64,000 nt of DNA from Stemphylium vesicarium (lineage: Eukaryota > Ascomycota > Dothideomycetes > Pleosporales > Pleosporaceae), in the NCBI GenBank assembly GCA_004380135.1, contig QXCR01000157.1, positions 1 to 64,000 of the forward strand, written 5' to 3'. The notes under the pieces are model-generated. The model saw only the letters and a program-made list of their open reading frames with translations, was not told the DNA's origin and made no database searches. The position numbers and the translations under genes are program-made. The number at the start of each line of letters is the position of its first letter. Position 1 is the first letter of the stretch. Positions 44,843 to 56,922 of this stretch are shown piece by piece.

Positions 44843-47408
44843 TTAGTCGCGGTTGATGACCCTTAAACTCCTTCTTGGGTTGAGCAGTACACCCCTCGCG
44901 CCCCAGAAGCTGGGTTCCTGGCCATCTAACAACCCATCTACAACACTACCCTCACTGTTCCTTCTTCCCCATTCCTCACCTGGCCCTCCGTACGCCGTAA
45001 CTGCATCGCCGCTATTTCTCCTCGCGATATCGAACGAGCCCGCCGCCGCGCCGCCGTGGCTGCTCCCACCAAGGGTACCGGGCGGACGGTCGGAGCTAAC
45101 CTTCGAGGACGAGGTGAACGTGCCCTGTTTCTCAGCAGCAGCGTTGGCGCGCGATTGTACGGTGGCAGCGTGTTGTTTCCAGATTTGGACTTGGCGACGG
45201 TAGATCCAGGCACAGAAGGCGAAATAAGCAGCTATGACAAAGAAGACACCTGCAATAACTCCAGCGACAATGGCAGCGATGTTGGGACCGTCGTCGCTAG
45301 AAGAGGTGGACGAGGCGTTGCCGTTGATCACGTTGGTGATGGTCGAGCCGTCCGGGGCAGTCATAGTGTAAGTTTGCGGTTTGCCCGTTGCAAGAGGACC
45401 TTGGGTAGGTGTTTGGCGGGGTGCGGTAAGGGTTGCACCGCCGGTCGCTTCGCCGCCGATGACCTTTCGTACGGCTTCAGGAACTGCATAGCCGTAGGAA
45501 CCTTCGATACCAGCGCCAACGCCGAATCCTCTTTGGTTAGATTGTTGCGCAAGTGGATTGCCGGTGCTTTCTTTGTCGTCTTTGTTGTACTGTTGTAGCG
45601 CGTTCTTTCCAGTGACGGCAGTGAACTGGTCGCTCCAGCCCAGACTGCTCATGTTGAAGACGTAGATACCGGGCGTGTCACAGCCAAGGTTCGTATTGTA
45701 ACCACCTAGAACGATCATTTGTGCATCCCAAGCTTGACACAGATGTCCGGCACGGGCAGGAGGGATGCTAGCCTTATCGGTGCCTTGATCGACTTCGATC
45801 CAGGTGAAGGACGGGACAGAAAGAATCCACATGTCATCTCGCTGTTTTTGGTTGCCGGGCGGTGTAAGGTCCTGGCCAGCGAACATGTAGATGTTGTAAG
45901 AAGAGCCACTAGAAATCGGGATTAGCAATGTATTCAAGACGGCAAGCGCACATTATGTCTGGACTTACTCTGCAGCGGCTGCAACAACAGTGCAAGGGTT
46001 CACACGGTACTCGGGTGTGCCGCCAGAGGTGCTTTGCTTGTACCATGTCGATGTCGCAATATCGTAGACATCGATGGTGTTCATTTGCGTCTACATTATG
46101 TTAGACATATTAGGAGGATGTAGGGTTGTTGAACTTACGAAAGTAGCGTTGTCACCACCAGTGAGACCAATCAACAAGCCTTCGTCGCCGAAACCTGGAA
46201 CGTAGACAAGTGCACTATCCGCGCGTTCAGGGAACGACGCTGTGTTCTGTAGTCCACCGTAGGTGATGTTGCGGAACACGCCATCAGATCCAGCGGTTTT
46301 CCCATCAGTCAGGGACTCGACGTCATCGTTGGATCGTCCAGGGAACGTGAACTCCAACAAGCTCTTGAGATACACCCTCGCGATTTGATTGCTCCAACCT
46401 TCAGTGGTGAGAAAATCAAGGTGGCCGGCGAAATAGAAGCCCCTGCCCAGTGTGGGAACAGTGAGACCAGCACCCTCCGCAACGCGTTGTACGGATTGTC
46501 CAGCATCCTCAGCCTCATCGCCAGCCGAGGTCTTCGGGTCCGCATGTTCAATCCATTGCTTGCTCCCAATGTTGTATTCCCACACCGAGTTGTTTGCTGG
46601 CTCTACGATAGGGGTGTCTGAGAACTGGCCGCCGTATAGCCATAGCGAATCGTAAGATGCCCAAAGTTGGCCGAGCGATACTGCGGGTGGGCCGACGGGC
46701 TTGGGCAGGCCTGTAAGGGCAGGCGAGCTGATCTGCCAGGACTCGGTGAGATCGAGAGTAAGAAAATCGTTGTCTGTTTGAAGTTAGCACTGCGCCTGCG
46801 TGCAGAAGACATGGACGTAAATGCCAAAACGTACTCCATGTGTTGTCAGTTTGCTGAGCCTCGGTGGTCCTGCGGAAACCGTACATGTATAGCGTGCCGT
46901 TGACGATTGCACTCTGACCACTCCATCGCCTACACGCATCCGTTGGGCTATCTTCTCGCCTCACAAGCACCGAGCGTTCTGCGTTGGCTTGGATCGAGTT
47001 CGTCGGGATAATGCCACCTCTTACTCCAACGTAGTTGAGAGGGTTGAGGTGCATGATGGGTAGCATCAAAGCTAGCATGAAGCTCAACAACCCCAGTCGG
47101 TAAAGTTTCATGGGCATGAAGGTCTGTGTCGCGCAGGAAGTCGAGTCGTTCGCATCGTTTTCATCGCATGTCGACTCCCAATTGTCCTCATCCTCGTCCA
47201 CCCTCTGGCCCCCGGCATCAAAGATGTCGTTCCGACTTCTGAATCTCAACATCTTTGCGGGTCGTAACCTCTTCAAAGTCTCGCCATGTGCGCGAACCGG
47301 ACTCCGCTCCTCCTGAATCCTATGCTCATCTACCAGCCCAACCTCTGTGAATATTGACATCCGGCGACCCTCGGGGTGGCCCGCAGGCTGTGGTAGTACA
47401 CGCTCCAT
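44843..47408 (-). CDS. kelch-repeat membrane protein with C-terminal cytosolic tail
   Basis: Four exons: 47408-46835, 46773-46139, 46090-45969 and 45908-44843, 798 residues, with three introns of 48-61 nt (donors GTACGT, GTAAGT, GTAAGT). A hydrophobic segment (about 103-120, KLYRLGLLSFMLALMLPIM) precedes a kelch propeller with repeats such as VNGTLYMYGF, DSLWLYGGQF, NIYMFAGQDL and AQMIVLGGYN. A second membrane span follows (IAAIVAGVIAGVFFVIAAYFAF) after a Thr/Gly-rich linker, then a basic, Ser/Gly-rich cytosolic tail. The likely topology puts the propeller outside. The first ATG gives a 100-residue charged N-terminal region; a start at Met98 would instead give a normal signal peptide. Function unknown; related proteins are linked to the cell surface. 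Confidence 0.85.
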
Positions 47409-49226
47409 GGCTATCAGTTCGTTCTGGCGCCAAAAGAAAGCAATTCCCCAGTCGGCGCGCGGTATGGAAAAAGCAGAATCCAAAAAATGGCCGTCCAACG
47501 GTTGCGAGTCGTGATGAATGGTAGCGACAGGTCGGTTTTGGCGTTAGGGGAAAGAACGAGCGGATAAATGCTCAGTATGACGTCTTGGGTTCAGGAACCA
47601 AGGTCGCACCCTTGAACCTTTGGCTCGAACGAGTGAGTGGAGCGGGAACAGTAGCCGGGGTGAGTATATGCGCGATTGTCAACAGACGATGAGAGGTGAG
47701 TGAGTCGTGGCGAGAAACCGCGGAGAAGCCGTAGTGGCGCTGATTTGTCTATGGCCTTCTCGAACAGACGGAACGGCAAGCTGCACTGAAGCGACGCGAG
47801 CAGATGAAACCCACCCTGTGTAAGCGAGCGAGGAGCAGCGGGCGAAGCAAAGAGGGGACGCGCAACTCTCGAGGACAATCCGTGGCACCGACAGATTACA
47901 CGAGAAAGGATCGAAAGAGGCACGGCAGGGCAGTGCAGGGGACGAAGGGAGAGAGTAGCCCACGGCAAAATGTGGAGTGCAGAAAGCGGGCAAGCAAGCA
48001 TCGAAAAAGTGGAACAAAGCCGGATCAGGTCCCAAAGTCTTCTACAACAAACATTCGTATTTTGACAGTAATGGCGCCGCGAGACCGCCTCCCTCCGCCC
48101 GCTTTCGCCTCATCCAGTGTGCGTAAGAGAGGCCCGGCTGGTGTCCATGCCGTCCGACTGCCGACTGCTGACTGGCCAGTCTGGTAGACGGGGGCACGTC
48201 ATGGAGGGTGCCGGTAAAGGCAATGATCGATTTGTAACGGCGATTGGCTTTTCAACGGCCAAGCCAGGGCCGCATTGGTCACTTTGTGCAGGTCATCAAG
48301 GGGGGATGGATGCCATGTTGGATCAAGGTGCGCTGGGGAATTGATAGCGTGACATACGCCAAGCTATGTGGGTCGCATAGCAAGGAACCGCCCTGGGACC
48401 AACTGTGCAGCTGCCAAACCTTTGGCAGCGAGAGCGTGAGACTGTCAGGGCTGGTGGTGCATGGTGCGCATCGAGTATCTCGGCTTGTTTACTTATCGTC
48501 TTACTTTACAGTCATTGTAAAGCTTCCCGGTTCCGGCTTACCCTCCCATAGTCAACAAAACGCTCATCTTCCCCTTTGCAACCCACTTTCAATTACAAAC
48601 CCGCCATACCTCCCGCGTCCATCCCGGCACACCATCAAACACACATTCGCACGAGCAGAAGCCTCGTACTTCGCACCGGCCCTAATACGCTTACGGGAGT
48701 CCCGGGCATTTCGATAGCTTGTGCAGAGAAGGGGTGTGTGGGTGGAGCCGCCGTTTCGTGACCCCTAGACAAGCCAGCCCATTCTTAATTCTATTTTGGC
48801 TCACCGCGCCGCACTGCGCTGGAGCGTGGCTACGCCCATGCGGTGCTACGCATCTAGAACAATGATTTACAGGATGCACCACGCAACAACCAACACGTCT
48901 GAGGGGCGAGATGAGTCTTTCTGTTTAAACCATAGGCGAGATGCATCGCGCATGCGCAGTGTTTATCGAGTGGGTATTTGGGGGTGGTGAGATCTCGGAT
49001 GCCAAGCGAACCATGTGGCGACCAACCTGGGTACTGGGTATTGGCTTCGTGTACGGGTCACGATGTGCAAAAAAAAAAACGGGTTAGAGAGGGGTCATCA
49101 CATGTGGTAGTAGGTATTGATAAGATATTCTATGCTTCATCTGACCATATCTGCCAGCACCAATTCAAACGCTATCGGCCAAATCGTGCAACCAAGCCAC
49201 CGTTCAGCTTCATCAGGCGCGATTCG
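47409..49226. other. 1.8-kb intergenic stretch, no gene supported
   Basis: Upstream of the kelch gene and downstream of the Myb gene, both minus strand. Frames up to 157 codons overlap on both strands and carry no domain. There is an A-tract of about ten bases near 49070. Probably a long promoter region. Confidence 0.4.
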
Positions 49227-52200
49227 CTACAAAGGCGTGTAGTGGTCCTCGAGTTCCGCTCCATGTTCCTCACTGATAAAATCCATGACATCGTCGACAG
49301 TCCCTGGGAAGTCTTCCGTGTCTACTTCTCTGCCGTTCTCGCGAAGAAGTTCAATCAACTGGTGCAATGCTCTCTGGAGAGTTTCCAGAGACCAGGGATA
49401 CGACTGCTCCTTGGCCACATCTTCCCAGTCGATGTCTTCCTCGTAGTCGTCTCTACGATCTTGCAGCTTGAAGATAAGATCGTACTTGTCGCCCCACAAC
49501 ATCTGATCGACGCCAGGTGCAACTGGCTTCTCCGACTTTGGGAGCGTGTCAGGCGGTGGAGTGGCGGGCGCAACGGCCGATTGATCTTCGACCACATCGG
49601 TCGGGTCCGGGTCGTTCTGTGCAGAATCAATATCCTGCGCTTGTGTCGGCGCGTTGGTGTCGTGATCTTCCTGCACTTGAGCCTCTTCGACGTGATCTTC
49701 CTCAATTTGACCCTCATGCCCTTCGTCGTTCTCTTTGGCATCCTCAATGTCATCCTCAATGTCATCCTCATCCTGCTTATTCGATTTGCGACGTTTTCCA
49801 CCCTTGTTGTCATCTCCCGTAGTCTCACTCTTCCTAGACCTCTTCCGCTTCTTCTTTTGTAGAGGTGAGACACTCGACCCATCCTCGACTTGCTCCTCCG
49901 CTGGCCTCTGAGCCTCAGTTTCTTCCGCTACTTCTTCTGCTATTTCTTCCGCTGCCGTGGTCGACCTGCCACTTTTCTCAGACGTAGCAGCTTTCGCAGT
50001 CTCACTCTTCCGCGGTCGTCCACGCTTCTTCTTCGGTGGCGGGTCAGATGGCCCTTTGTCGACATGAGCTTCTGTAGTCTCGCTCTTCCGCGGTCGTCCA
50101 CGCTTCTTCTTCGGTGGCGGGTCAAATGGCCCTTCGTCGACACGGGCTTCCTCTGATTCCTGATCCTCAGGGCTGTTGCTTACCGTTTTCGCCTTGCGAC
50201 GCTTCCCGGTTGCCGGATCATCTGCTATAGGCTCTTTCTCTTCCTCTGCGTCTGAGCCATAACAATATTTCGATGACTTCTGCGTCTTGGGGCGCTTTTC
50301 GCTGCCAACTCCGTTGATAGCGTCGCCCTTGGAACGTTGCCCACGCTTCTTCGGAGTGGGTTGCCCAGTCTGCACTCTAGGTTTGTAATCCAACTGAATC
50401 TGGGGTGGATTCTCGCGCCTAATCATCTTAGTCCATTTCACCGAAGCCTGGATTCGACTGCGGGTGTCGCCCATCTCGTGAGCGACCTGGAGCCAACTGA
50501 TATCTTTGCTGGTATATTCGACAATCGGCGGCCGCCCGGACTCAGCGCGAAAGTCTTCATCCCTTTGTGCAACGGTTGTCACTGCACGGATAAGAAGTTG
50601 TTCTTCTTCTGCAGACCAGCGAGAAGTCTTGCGGCTGTCCCCGTATTGCAGGTAATCGCGCCATCGGTTCACGCAATCATGTGTCGAACGATCTCCCATA
50701 GTGATTGAGATAAGCTTCCACTGGTTCGGATGCAGCGCCTGTAGGTTCCGTAGTTGCTGATCCTCCTCTTCCGTCCATGCTCCGCTTTTGAACTGATGGT
50801 ATAGCTGGCGAATGTGTCTCCTCAACCTGTCATGTGGGCGAATCATACCGATATTCCTAATCTCTTCCCAAAACTCGGCGCTTTCCCGCGCATCCTCGAT
50901 GTCTTGTGGGGCCCAGTCACTTTTGTTCCGCTGGTAGCCAGGTTCACGATTAAAGCTTGGATCATAATGGTTCCATTGGATGATCTCAACCAGCTCCGAG
51001 GTCTCCAGCCCCCTTCTTTGTTGGAAATCCTTGATGGCTCTACGGATCAACTCTTCTTCGTCGTCAGTGAAGTCGCCGGTTGCTCGCACATCCGGAGGAT
51101 GACCCAATTCGCGATCCATGTTGAGTGCTCGCTCGGCTGACGATAGCAGACTAATGCCGTCGCCGTTATTTCGGCGGATTTTCCTCACAGATGCTTCGCT
51201 CGGACGCGCCTTCTTTTTCTTTTTGGGAACTTGCTCCTCTTCGTTCTGGTCGCGCTTGGGGGGTGGATTCGGGGGGACTTCGTCGTCACTAGAGATAGGA
51301 TCTTGCATGATGTAGTCTTCGTTGTGGGATGTTTCACTCAATGGGTGTCTGGGCTTGCGAACCGAAGCAGGCCAATCGTAGACTTGTCCGCCTTTGATGC
51401 TCTTCTTTGCGCTACGCTTTTTGCGAGTCGCTGACTGTTGCAGGTGGCCATTCCCGTCCGCGGTGTTTGGCTCATCATCGGGGATGTCATAAATGTCCTT
51501 GGCTTTCGCGATGGGCGTTTGCGGCTTCTTCACTCGCTTCAGTTTCGTCTTCTCTACTCGTTGCAAGTTGTCGTCATCGTTGGGGCTTGTCTGGAAGAGG
51601 TCTTGTACCGTAGTCGCTAACTTTGGCGTACCAATCTTCCGCCTTTTGGCTGGCGTGGGTGTCGCATTTACCGCAGTCCCTGGCGGGTGTGCAGTATTCG
51701 ACACAGAGCCGACCTCGGCAGTCTCAAGCGACGCTACCTCTGTATCTCTAGCCCGTTCACGTTTGCGCTGTGAAATCGTGTGCGAAGGGGAGGCTGGCTC
51801 ATCTGCGTCTATATTCGTGTCGGCAGGCTCGTCGACGACTTCCCCGGATACGGCGTCTTGGGCGACTTGGTCTCGTTTTGCCTGCTTGCTTTTCTTGTAG
51901 GTGCGCATGTTCTTGGTGGCGCTAGACGGTACGACCTGGCTAGAATTCGGCGACGGAGCAGGCGCATCTGCGGCCGTGGCAGCGATCTGGGAGTCTGGCA
52001 CCTCGAAAGCGTGGGAATGTGGGGAGTCATTGGCGAGGTGCGACATGCGGAGGCTGCTGGACGGTGGTCGGCCGCTCTTGTCTGTCTCTGGTTGGGTGGC
52101 AGGGAAAGGAAAGGGCGAGGATGCCGGGACATCGTTCTCGTTTGCAATGTCCTGAGCCTTTGCGGGAGATGTCATGGGGCTTAACCTGATAGGCTTGACC

Positions 52201-52589
52201 TTTTGCTTCTTGCGTCTTTTCTGTGCGGATGCGGGCTTGCCATCTATGCCGCCGGGCTGGAGAGGCATGGAGTCGTTGCGGCTCGTGAGGTTGGCGTGTG
52301 CCCCCTCGTCCATGAGCTGCTGGGATGCGGCCATGTCGTCCTCCTTGGGGCCTGTGGATCCAATGTGTTAGGCGCGTGTGCGCAAAGAGGAGCGAAGCTA
52401 AGAAGAATATCTTTCTCAGCCTGCCAGGCTCGTGTACTCACTAAAGTGGGACTTGCGCTCGGCCGTCGGGGAAGCTACTGTGGAAGCATTCGCGTCGCGA
52501 CTCGAGGTGGGGATAGGCTGCGACGAGGAAATCCCCATCCTATTTCTCAAATCTTTGAATATCGCATATCCAGGGCTCGAGGTGACCAT
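49227..52589 (-). CDS. Reb1/TTF1-like Myb DNA-binding protein with AT-hooks
   Basis: Two exons, 52589-52442 and 52351-49227, 1090 residues. The first exon (MVTSSPGYAIFKDLRN...) joins by a GTGAGT donor and CTAAC/CACAG acceptor in frame to the long exon; the ATG at 52334 alone would give 1035 residues. A disordered basic N-terminal half precedes a Reb1-like block (SLLSSAERALNMDRELG, FTDDEEELIRRAIKDF), then two Myb repeats (GAWTEEEDQQLRNLQALHP at about 565 and SRWSAEEEQLLIRAV at about 625). Beyond them are AT-hooks (KKKRGRPRKSET twice, then KKKRKRSRKSET) and an acidic tail. Reb1 and TTF1 bind rDNA terminators and promoters to end RNA polymerase I transcription; that role is inferred from the Myb arrangement. 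Confidence 0.9.
49998..50153 (-). repeat. 78-bp tandem duplication encoding AT-hook units
   Basis: Two adjacent copies of 78 bp (49998-50075 and 50076-50153) inside the Myb gene, differing at only a few bases. Each encodes 26 residues centred on an AT-hook, DPPPKKKRGRPRKSET. The near identity at DNA level implies a recent duplication, so copy number may vary between strains. Confidence 0.85.
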
Positions 52590-53247
52590 TTCTGGCGCAG
52601 AGGGGTGTTGGTGGGTCGCGACTTTGCGATAGCTTCGTTTGTGACAAGTCGCGTCGGGGAACCGTGGAACATTTCGGGGACCCTGGCTAGTACGCGGTGG
52701 GGTTAGCCTGCCCCCGACCCCCGCCCGCCCATGTCACCTGTGACGGGCTTCCCGGCTCATCAATCGCCTTGACAATGTTCGAGCCAACTAAATGCTACAT
52801 GTACTATCGTAAAGATGAATATTGTGTGAGTAACTCGCCTAGCTTTGCCATTCATCAGCCGCAAGATTTGAAACTGGCGCAATATGTATCAAACTTTGCT
52901 GAGAACATGGAGGCAGAGCTGATACACACTACAAATGTACCTAGGCACTATGTATCCTTTAGAGTGTTTTGTCACGTGTCGGCGTTGTTCACAATTACAG
53001 CCTTATTGTAATTGTTTTCTCATCTTCCCGTCCCGTCTTTGCATTGGCCCATGCGTCCGTGTCACTACACATGGAGCCAGCATCTATCATCTCAAGTACA
53101 CGTACTCTACTTGAAACTTCATCTCATTGCTAGATTTTATAGTCTCCAGCAAACATCAGCTTCCCATACAACACCATCTGCTTAACGACTTTGTTAAGCC
53201 TAGCCTTACAATTATTCCGAGTTTCAGTCTGTAGTAAGACACATGCC
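52590..53247. other. intergenic between divergent genes, no gene seen
   Basis: About 660 bases upstream of the Myb gene and of the small coiled-coil relic. A/T-richer in its second half. No gene or clear element seen. Confidence 0.4.
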
Positions 53248-53904
53248 ATGGGCCAACACGGAATTCCTCACAACCCCAAAGCCTCAGAAAAAGAAGCCAT
53301 TCTCACCAACCTAGATGCATAAATTTCTCGTTTGGACAGCAAGATCGCAGCCCTGAACAAAGGAAAAAGCACTCTGGAGCATACACGTGCATACATCCTC
53401 CCGAATACAGTTAGCAACGAGTCTAGAAGCTCTCCACACAACAGAACTTTCAGTGTATACTATTCTGCGGTCCCCCAAATGCATTCAACAGCATCAACAG
53501 TAAGGAACCCACAGTCCAGCCTCCGCCACCAAGCCATACTCCGACATGTACGCCGTCATGAAAGAAGCTCAACGTCCCCGCCTTCCTCTGGTCTACTCTC
53601 CAGCGAAGAGTTCGAAGCTGCATTCAGGCCTGGATGTATTGATACTGGAATTGACAATGAAATCGAAGTTATCGAATCTCTTTCCATTATCCCTAGCGTG
53701 CAGGTACCACTCGTCCCTCCCACACCCAAATCCACAAGCCCGGTCGAGAGTTCCATCTCGCCAACTAGTGATACGAGTGTGGACGGTAATGGTGGAAATG
53801 GCAAAGGCACTCACTGGGCGAGGAAGAAAAGCGCAAAGCGTAAACTACGGGATAATGCAGCAAAAGCGAGGGAAGCGCGGCGGAGGAAGTTGAGAGATGG
53901 TTGA
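53248..53904 (+). pseudogene. small coiled-coil/basic-tail gene with in-frame TAA
   Basis: From the ATG in CCATGGGCC, 24 codons (MGQHGIPHNPKASEKEAILT, NLDA) lead to TAA at 53320-53322, and the same frame runs on for 193 codons to 53904. The sequence around the stop reads as a heptad helix (LDA-stop-ISRLDSKIAALNKG), so a CAA codon may have become TAA. There is no GT between ATG and stop, so no intron can bypass it from within. The downstream part is Ser/Pro/Thr-rich with an acidic patch (DNEIEVIESLSIIPSVQVP) and a basic end (ARKKSAKRKLRDNAAKAREA). Not recognised. Alternatives are a sequencing error or a shorter protein starting at the next ATG (53479). Confidence 0.5.
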
Positions 53905-54165
53905 CAAGGAGATACTTCTTGAAGCAAGATGATGGCATGGCGTATGTGGTTTCTCATGTTTCAGAAAAAGCTCTACATGCAAGGAGTTCATCTCTGATCA
54001 TGAGTACGGTTTTCAGGAGAATTCAAAAGCGAATGTATTATACCATATACCCCTTCTACCAGAAACATCAACAGCCATTACCCCCTTTCCCATTCTACGT
54101 CTTTGTATATTGCCGCTCTGAATTGAACCTTATTGTAATATCCTTCCTAGTACTTCGCCACCGCA

Positions 54166-56277
54166 TCAACTAAGCACAACCCACGCGCCAAATCCAACAC
54201 TCTCTAACAAAAGCGTCAAAACACCAACCACCATGCCACTGCCAACACGATCACTTCTCTGTCGCACCAGGTCTTCACTCGCCTCCTTCCCCGTAGTACC
54301 AAAGAAGATCCACATCAGCGCAGCGGTTATACTACCAAGCAGCACAAGTGCAAGCGCAAATAAGATACGGACCCTTGACGGTGCGTGCAAGAACTCGATC
54401 GTCGTTATCGTCGATGGCGACATTTTCCCTCCGATAAGGGAACTGGCATGCGCCGGATGGTATGGATGGGATGTGAGGTGCGAGTTGGACGCAGCAACTC
54501 GTGTTGCCCAATAAACCCACGTATACCTTGCTTTCCCTATTCTGGGCTGGCTGAACAATGATGTCAACCCTTCTTCCGTAAATGGAGTCTCAGGGTCTCC
54601 GGAACTGTCACTGCCATTGCCTACCGCCAACAACCCTTCCACCGTTGGCGGGACTGTTTGAGCTGGAGTGCCGTTCCACATACTGTGCTGACTGAGTTGA
54701 ATATCGTGCAACTCGCGTGAACTGAACGCGCGCCGGAACCAACTCCCAACTAGCCTACGATGGCCACTTCGGAGTTCCTCTGCGAAGCGCTCGTCGTCGA
54801 AGTCGACTGGCTTTTCCTTCGAGGTGGGAATTTTCTCAATACGACTGAGACTGCCCAGTGTGGGCGCACTCGGGACCACGATGCAAACCATCGGCTTCTT
54901 CGTCGCATCGCCATTACCTTTTCTCCAGCCGCGCCTCTTCAGGCTTAGCCAGACTATGCGTTCCGCGCTTTCACTTCCAGACCCAGCATAGCTTTTTACC
55001 ACCCCTTGCGCACTCTCGTTTCTTTCAAGCCGGCTTCTGAGATCGAGTCTTCCCTCTTGCGCAACGATTCCAAGGACGTGTTTGCCTTTGCGGTCATCGT
55101 ACGGCGTCCTGAGCTCTTCATCCCCCATGGCACTGTCCAGTCTTGCATATTCCTCGTCGTCTCGGCCTTCGAGACCAGGATGTGTGCTGCTTTCTTGGGG
55201 CCGCGACCTAGATTTCGAAGACTTTTTAGTGGTGAAAGCGTGTGGCGTTCTGAAGAAATTAGATGATTGGTAAGTAGGACGCTCGCTGTTGGCCGAGAGA
55301 GTAGATGAAGCGGTCACACGCTGATTGTTTGGAAAGGAGAATGACCTGTGAAAGTCTGTCGTCGTAGGGGATTGCAAGTATGTCATTCCATGTGGATGCG
55401 ACGTCTCGGTCGGTGATAGGTTCAGCGACCCGAGCGCGCGCATGGCCATAACATGAGCGTTGATTATGGAGTCGGCTATCATACTCTCAGATGTGTTCTT
55501 CCTATGACGGCTTTGGAAGGTCGGGCTCAGTGGCAGAGGGGTGTGGACATCTTCGCCTTGCTTCAAAGCAGGAAACGAGAAAGGCGGTTCTCTCTGTTCC
55601 ACTGGAGACGCGGTCTCAGAATGGCTGTCCATGATTGAATGCCTTGGGGTGTTGACAATCGACCCGGTGTGTACCACCCGTACTGTGTCCTTGTTGAGTC
55701 GACGCAGATACATTTGCCTGGCTCTGTTGGGCCCTTTGCTTTCACCCTCGAGAGAACCAGAGACGTGCCTGTCATTTTCTTGACCATCTTCAATGGCCAG
55801 ACCTGGCTCGGGCATTGAAGACTTCGGGAAGATGGGCAAGGAAGCGATGGTACTTCTCTCCCTGCTTCTACCCCGTCGCGTGCTGCCACTCTGACTATCA
55901 ATTTTCTGAGACGAATTCTCCGAACCGACCCTTTGGCTAGGTTTGAATTTCCGTACGAAATCTCTCACATTGTCTTCCAACTCCGAGTCTGATGAGTTGT
56001 CGTCAAAGAAGTCGGCCCCAGGTATCAGACCATTTTCTATCGTGTCGCTCATAGTAGGGTGTACAGAGCCTCGCCTTGTAGGGGAAGAGTCGATTATGTG
56101 TGGTGACGAGGCTGGACTAGATGACAGCCTTGCAGATGGATGCTTGAGAAAGATGGTCTGAGTCGCGTCTGGTGAGTTAGGCGGGAGTGTTGAAGCGATC
56201 GAATGTCGTTCTAATGGACATGTCCTCGAGGGGGTTGGTCTAGCCGTGACTTGCGGCTGTGCAGTCTCCATTTTCAT
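54166..56277 (-). CDS. large disordered protein with two C-terminal membrane spans
   Basis: Single exon, 703 residues; the ATG is the first in frame and is followed one codon later by another. I do not recognise it. Residues 1-540 are Ser/Pro/Arg-rich and likely disordered, with an acidic patch (GADFFDDNSSDSELEDNV). A more conserved-looking block follows near 430-530 (RIVWLSLKRRGWRKGNGDA, FAEELRSGHRRLVGSWFRRAFSSRELHDIQLS), then a segment ARYTWVYWATRVAA. Two membrane spans close the protein: RILFALALVLLGSITAALMWIFF and GMVVGVLTLLLESVGFGAWVVL. This layout occurs in fungal proteins annotated only as integral membrane or hypothetical. Topology and function are open. Confidence 0.8.
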   Translation of the reverse strand: MKMETAQPQVTARPTPSRTCPLERHSIASTLPPNSPDATQTIFLKHPSARLSSSPASSPHIIDSSPTRRGSVHPTMSDTIENGLIPGADFFDDNSSDSELEDNVRDFVRKFKPSQRVGSENSSQKIDSQSGSTRRGRSRERSTIASLPIFPKSSMPEPGLAIEDGQENDRHVSGSLEGESKGPNRARQMYLRRLNKDTVRVVHTGSIVNTPRHSIMDSHSETASPVEQREPPFSFPALKQGEDVHTPLPLSPTFQSRHRKNTSESMIADSIINAHVMAMRALGSLNLSPTETSHPHGMTYLQSPTTTDFHRSFSFPNNQRVTASSTLSANSERPTYQSSNFFRTPHAFTTKKSSKSRSRPQESSTHPGLEGRDDEEYARLDSAMGDEELRTPYDDRKGKHVLGIVAQEGRLDLRSRLERNESAQGVVKSYAGSGSESAERIVWLSLKRRGWRKGNGDATKKPMVCIVVPSAPTLGSLSRIEKIPTSKEKPVDFDDERFAEELRSGHRRLVGSWFRRAFSSRELHDIQLSQHSMWNGTPAQTVPPTVEGLLAVGNGSDSSGDPETPFTEEGLTSLFSQPRIGKARYTWVYWATRVAASNSHLTSHPYHPAHASSLIGGKMSPSTITTIEFLHAPSRVRILFALALVLLGSITAALMWIFFGTTGKEASEDLVRQRSDRVGSGMVVGVLTLLLESVGFGAWVVLS

Positions 56278-56922
56278 ACTACTTGGGGTGTCTCGGTCTA
56301 TCAGAGACGGCTACCGCTTTCCACACGCTGCAAACTGACTCAGGGCATCCCCTCCAGCTGACAGCTGATCGGCGACTTTGTGAGGCGTGATGATGAAACG
56401 AGCTGGGGAAGAACAGGACAAGAGCTGGCGGATAACAAAGCCAAGGTCGAGGTGCGTTGACGCAAGATGGCGGCGAGCATTTTGCGAGTAGTCTGCGGAG
56501 AATTACGACAACAAAGAAAGTACACGCAAGAGATTGCAGATCTGTTTTCGGCGGTTTGCTAATCCAAGGTCGGCGGTATGGCAGCGACAAACTTGGAACG
56601 TTGGTACGCAATAGTGTGGGTTAGACTACGGTTGCAGCCGCATTCCGTTGGCCTCCTTTGTTGAGGTCAACAGGTACTGCGGGCCAGTGGGACAGTGCGG
56701 GGAGAACAGAAAAACGGTGATGGTGGATGGGAATAATATCTATTGGAGACGGACAGAGGAACCAACCTATCTAGAAAGCCCCTTGCTCTATACACTTGTG
56801 CTGGGGCGAAACTAAGAACGCCATATGCAATGCCACCAACTCGTCGGAATCAACATAATACGGCCGTGGCCAAGAAAGAGAGGGTCGATTATGGGAAAAT
56901 CGTAAGAAAATGTACATGGTCC
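56278..56922. other. intergenic, no gene seen
   Basis: About 645 bases between the membrane-protein gene start and the carnitine carrier stop, both minus strand. The 110-codon minus frame here is likely upstream leader sequence rather than a gene. Confidence 0.4.

Noticed and set aside
47804..48717. Plus-strand frames upstream of the kelch gene
   Set aside because: Low-complexity or random composition, overlapping frames and no splice logic.
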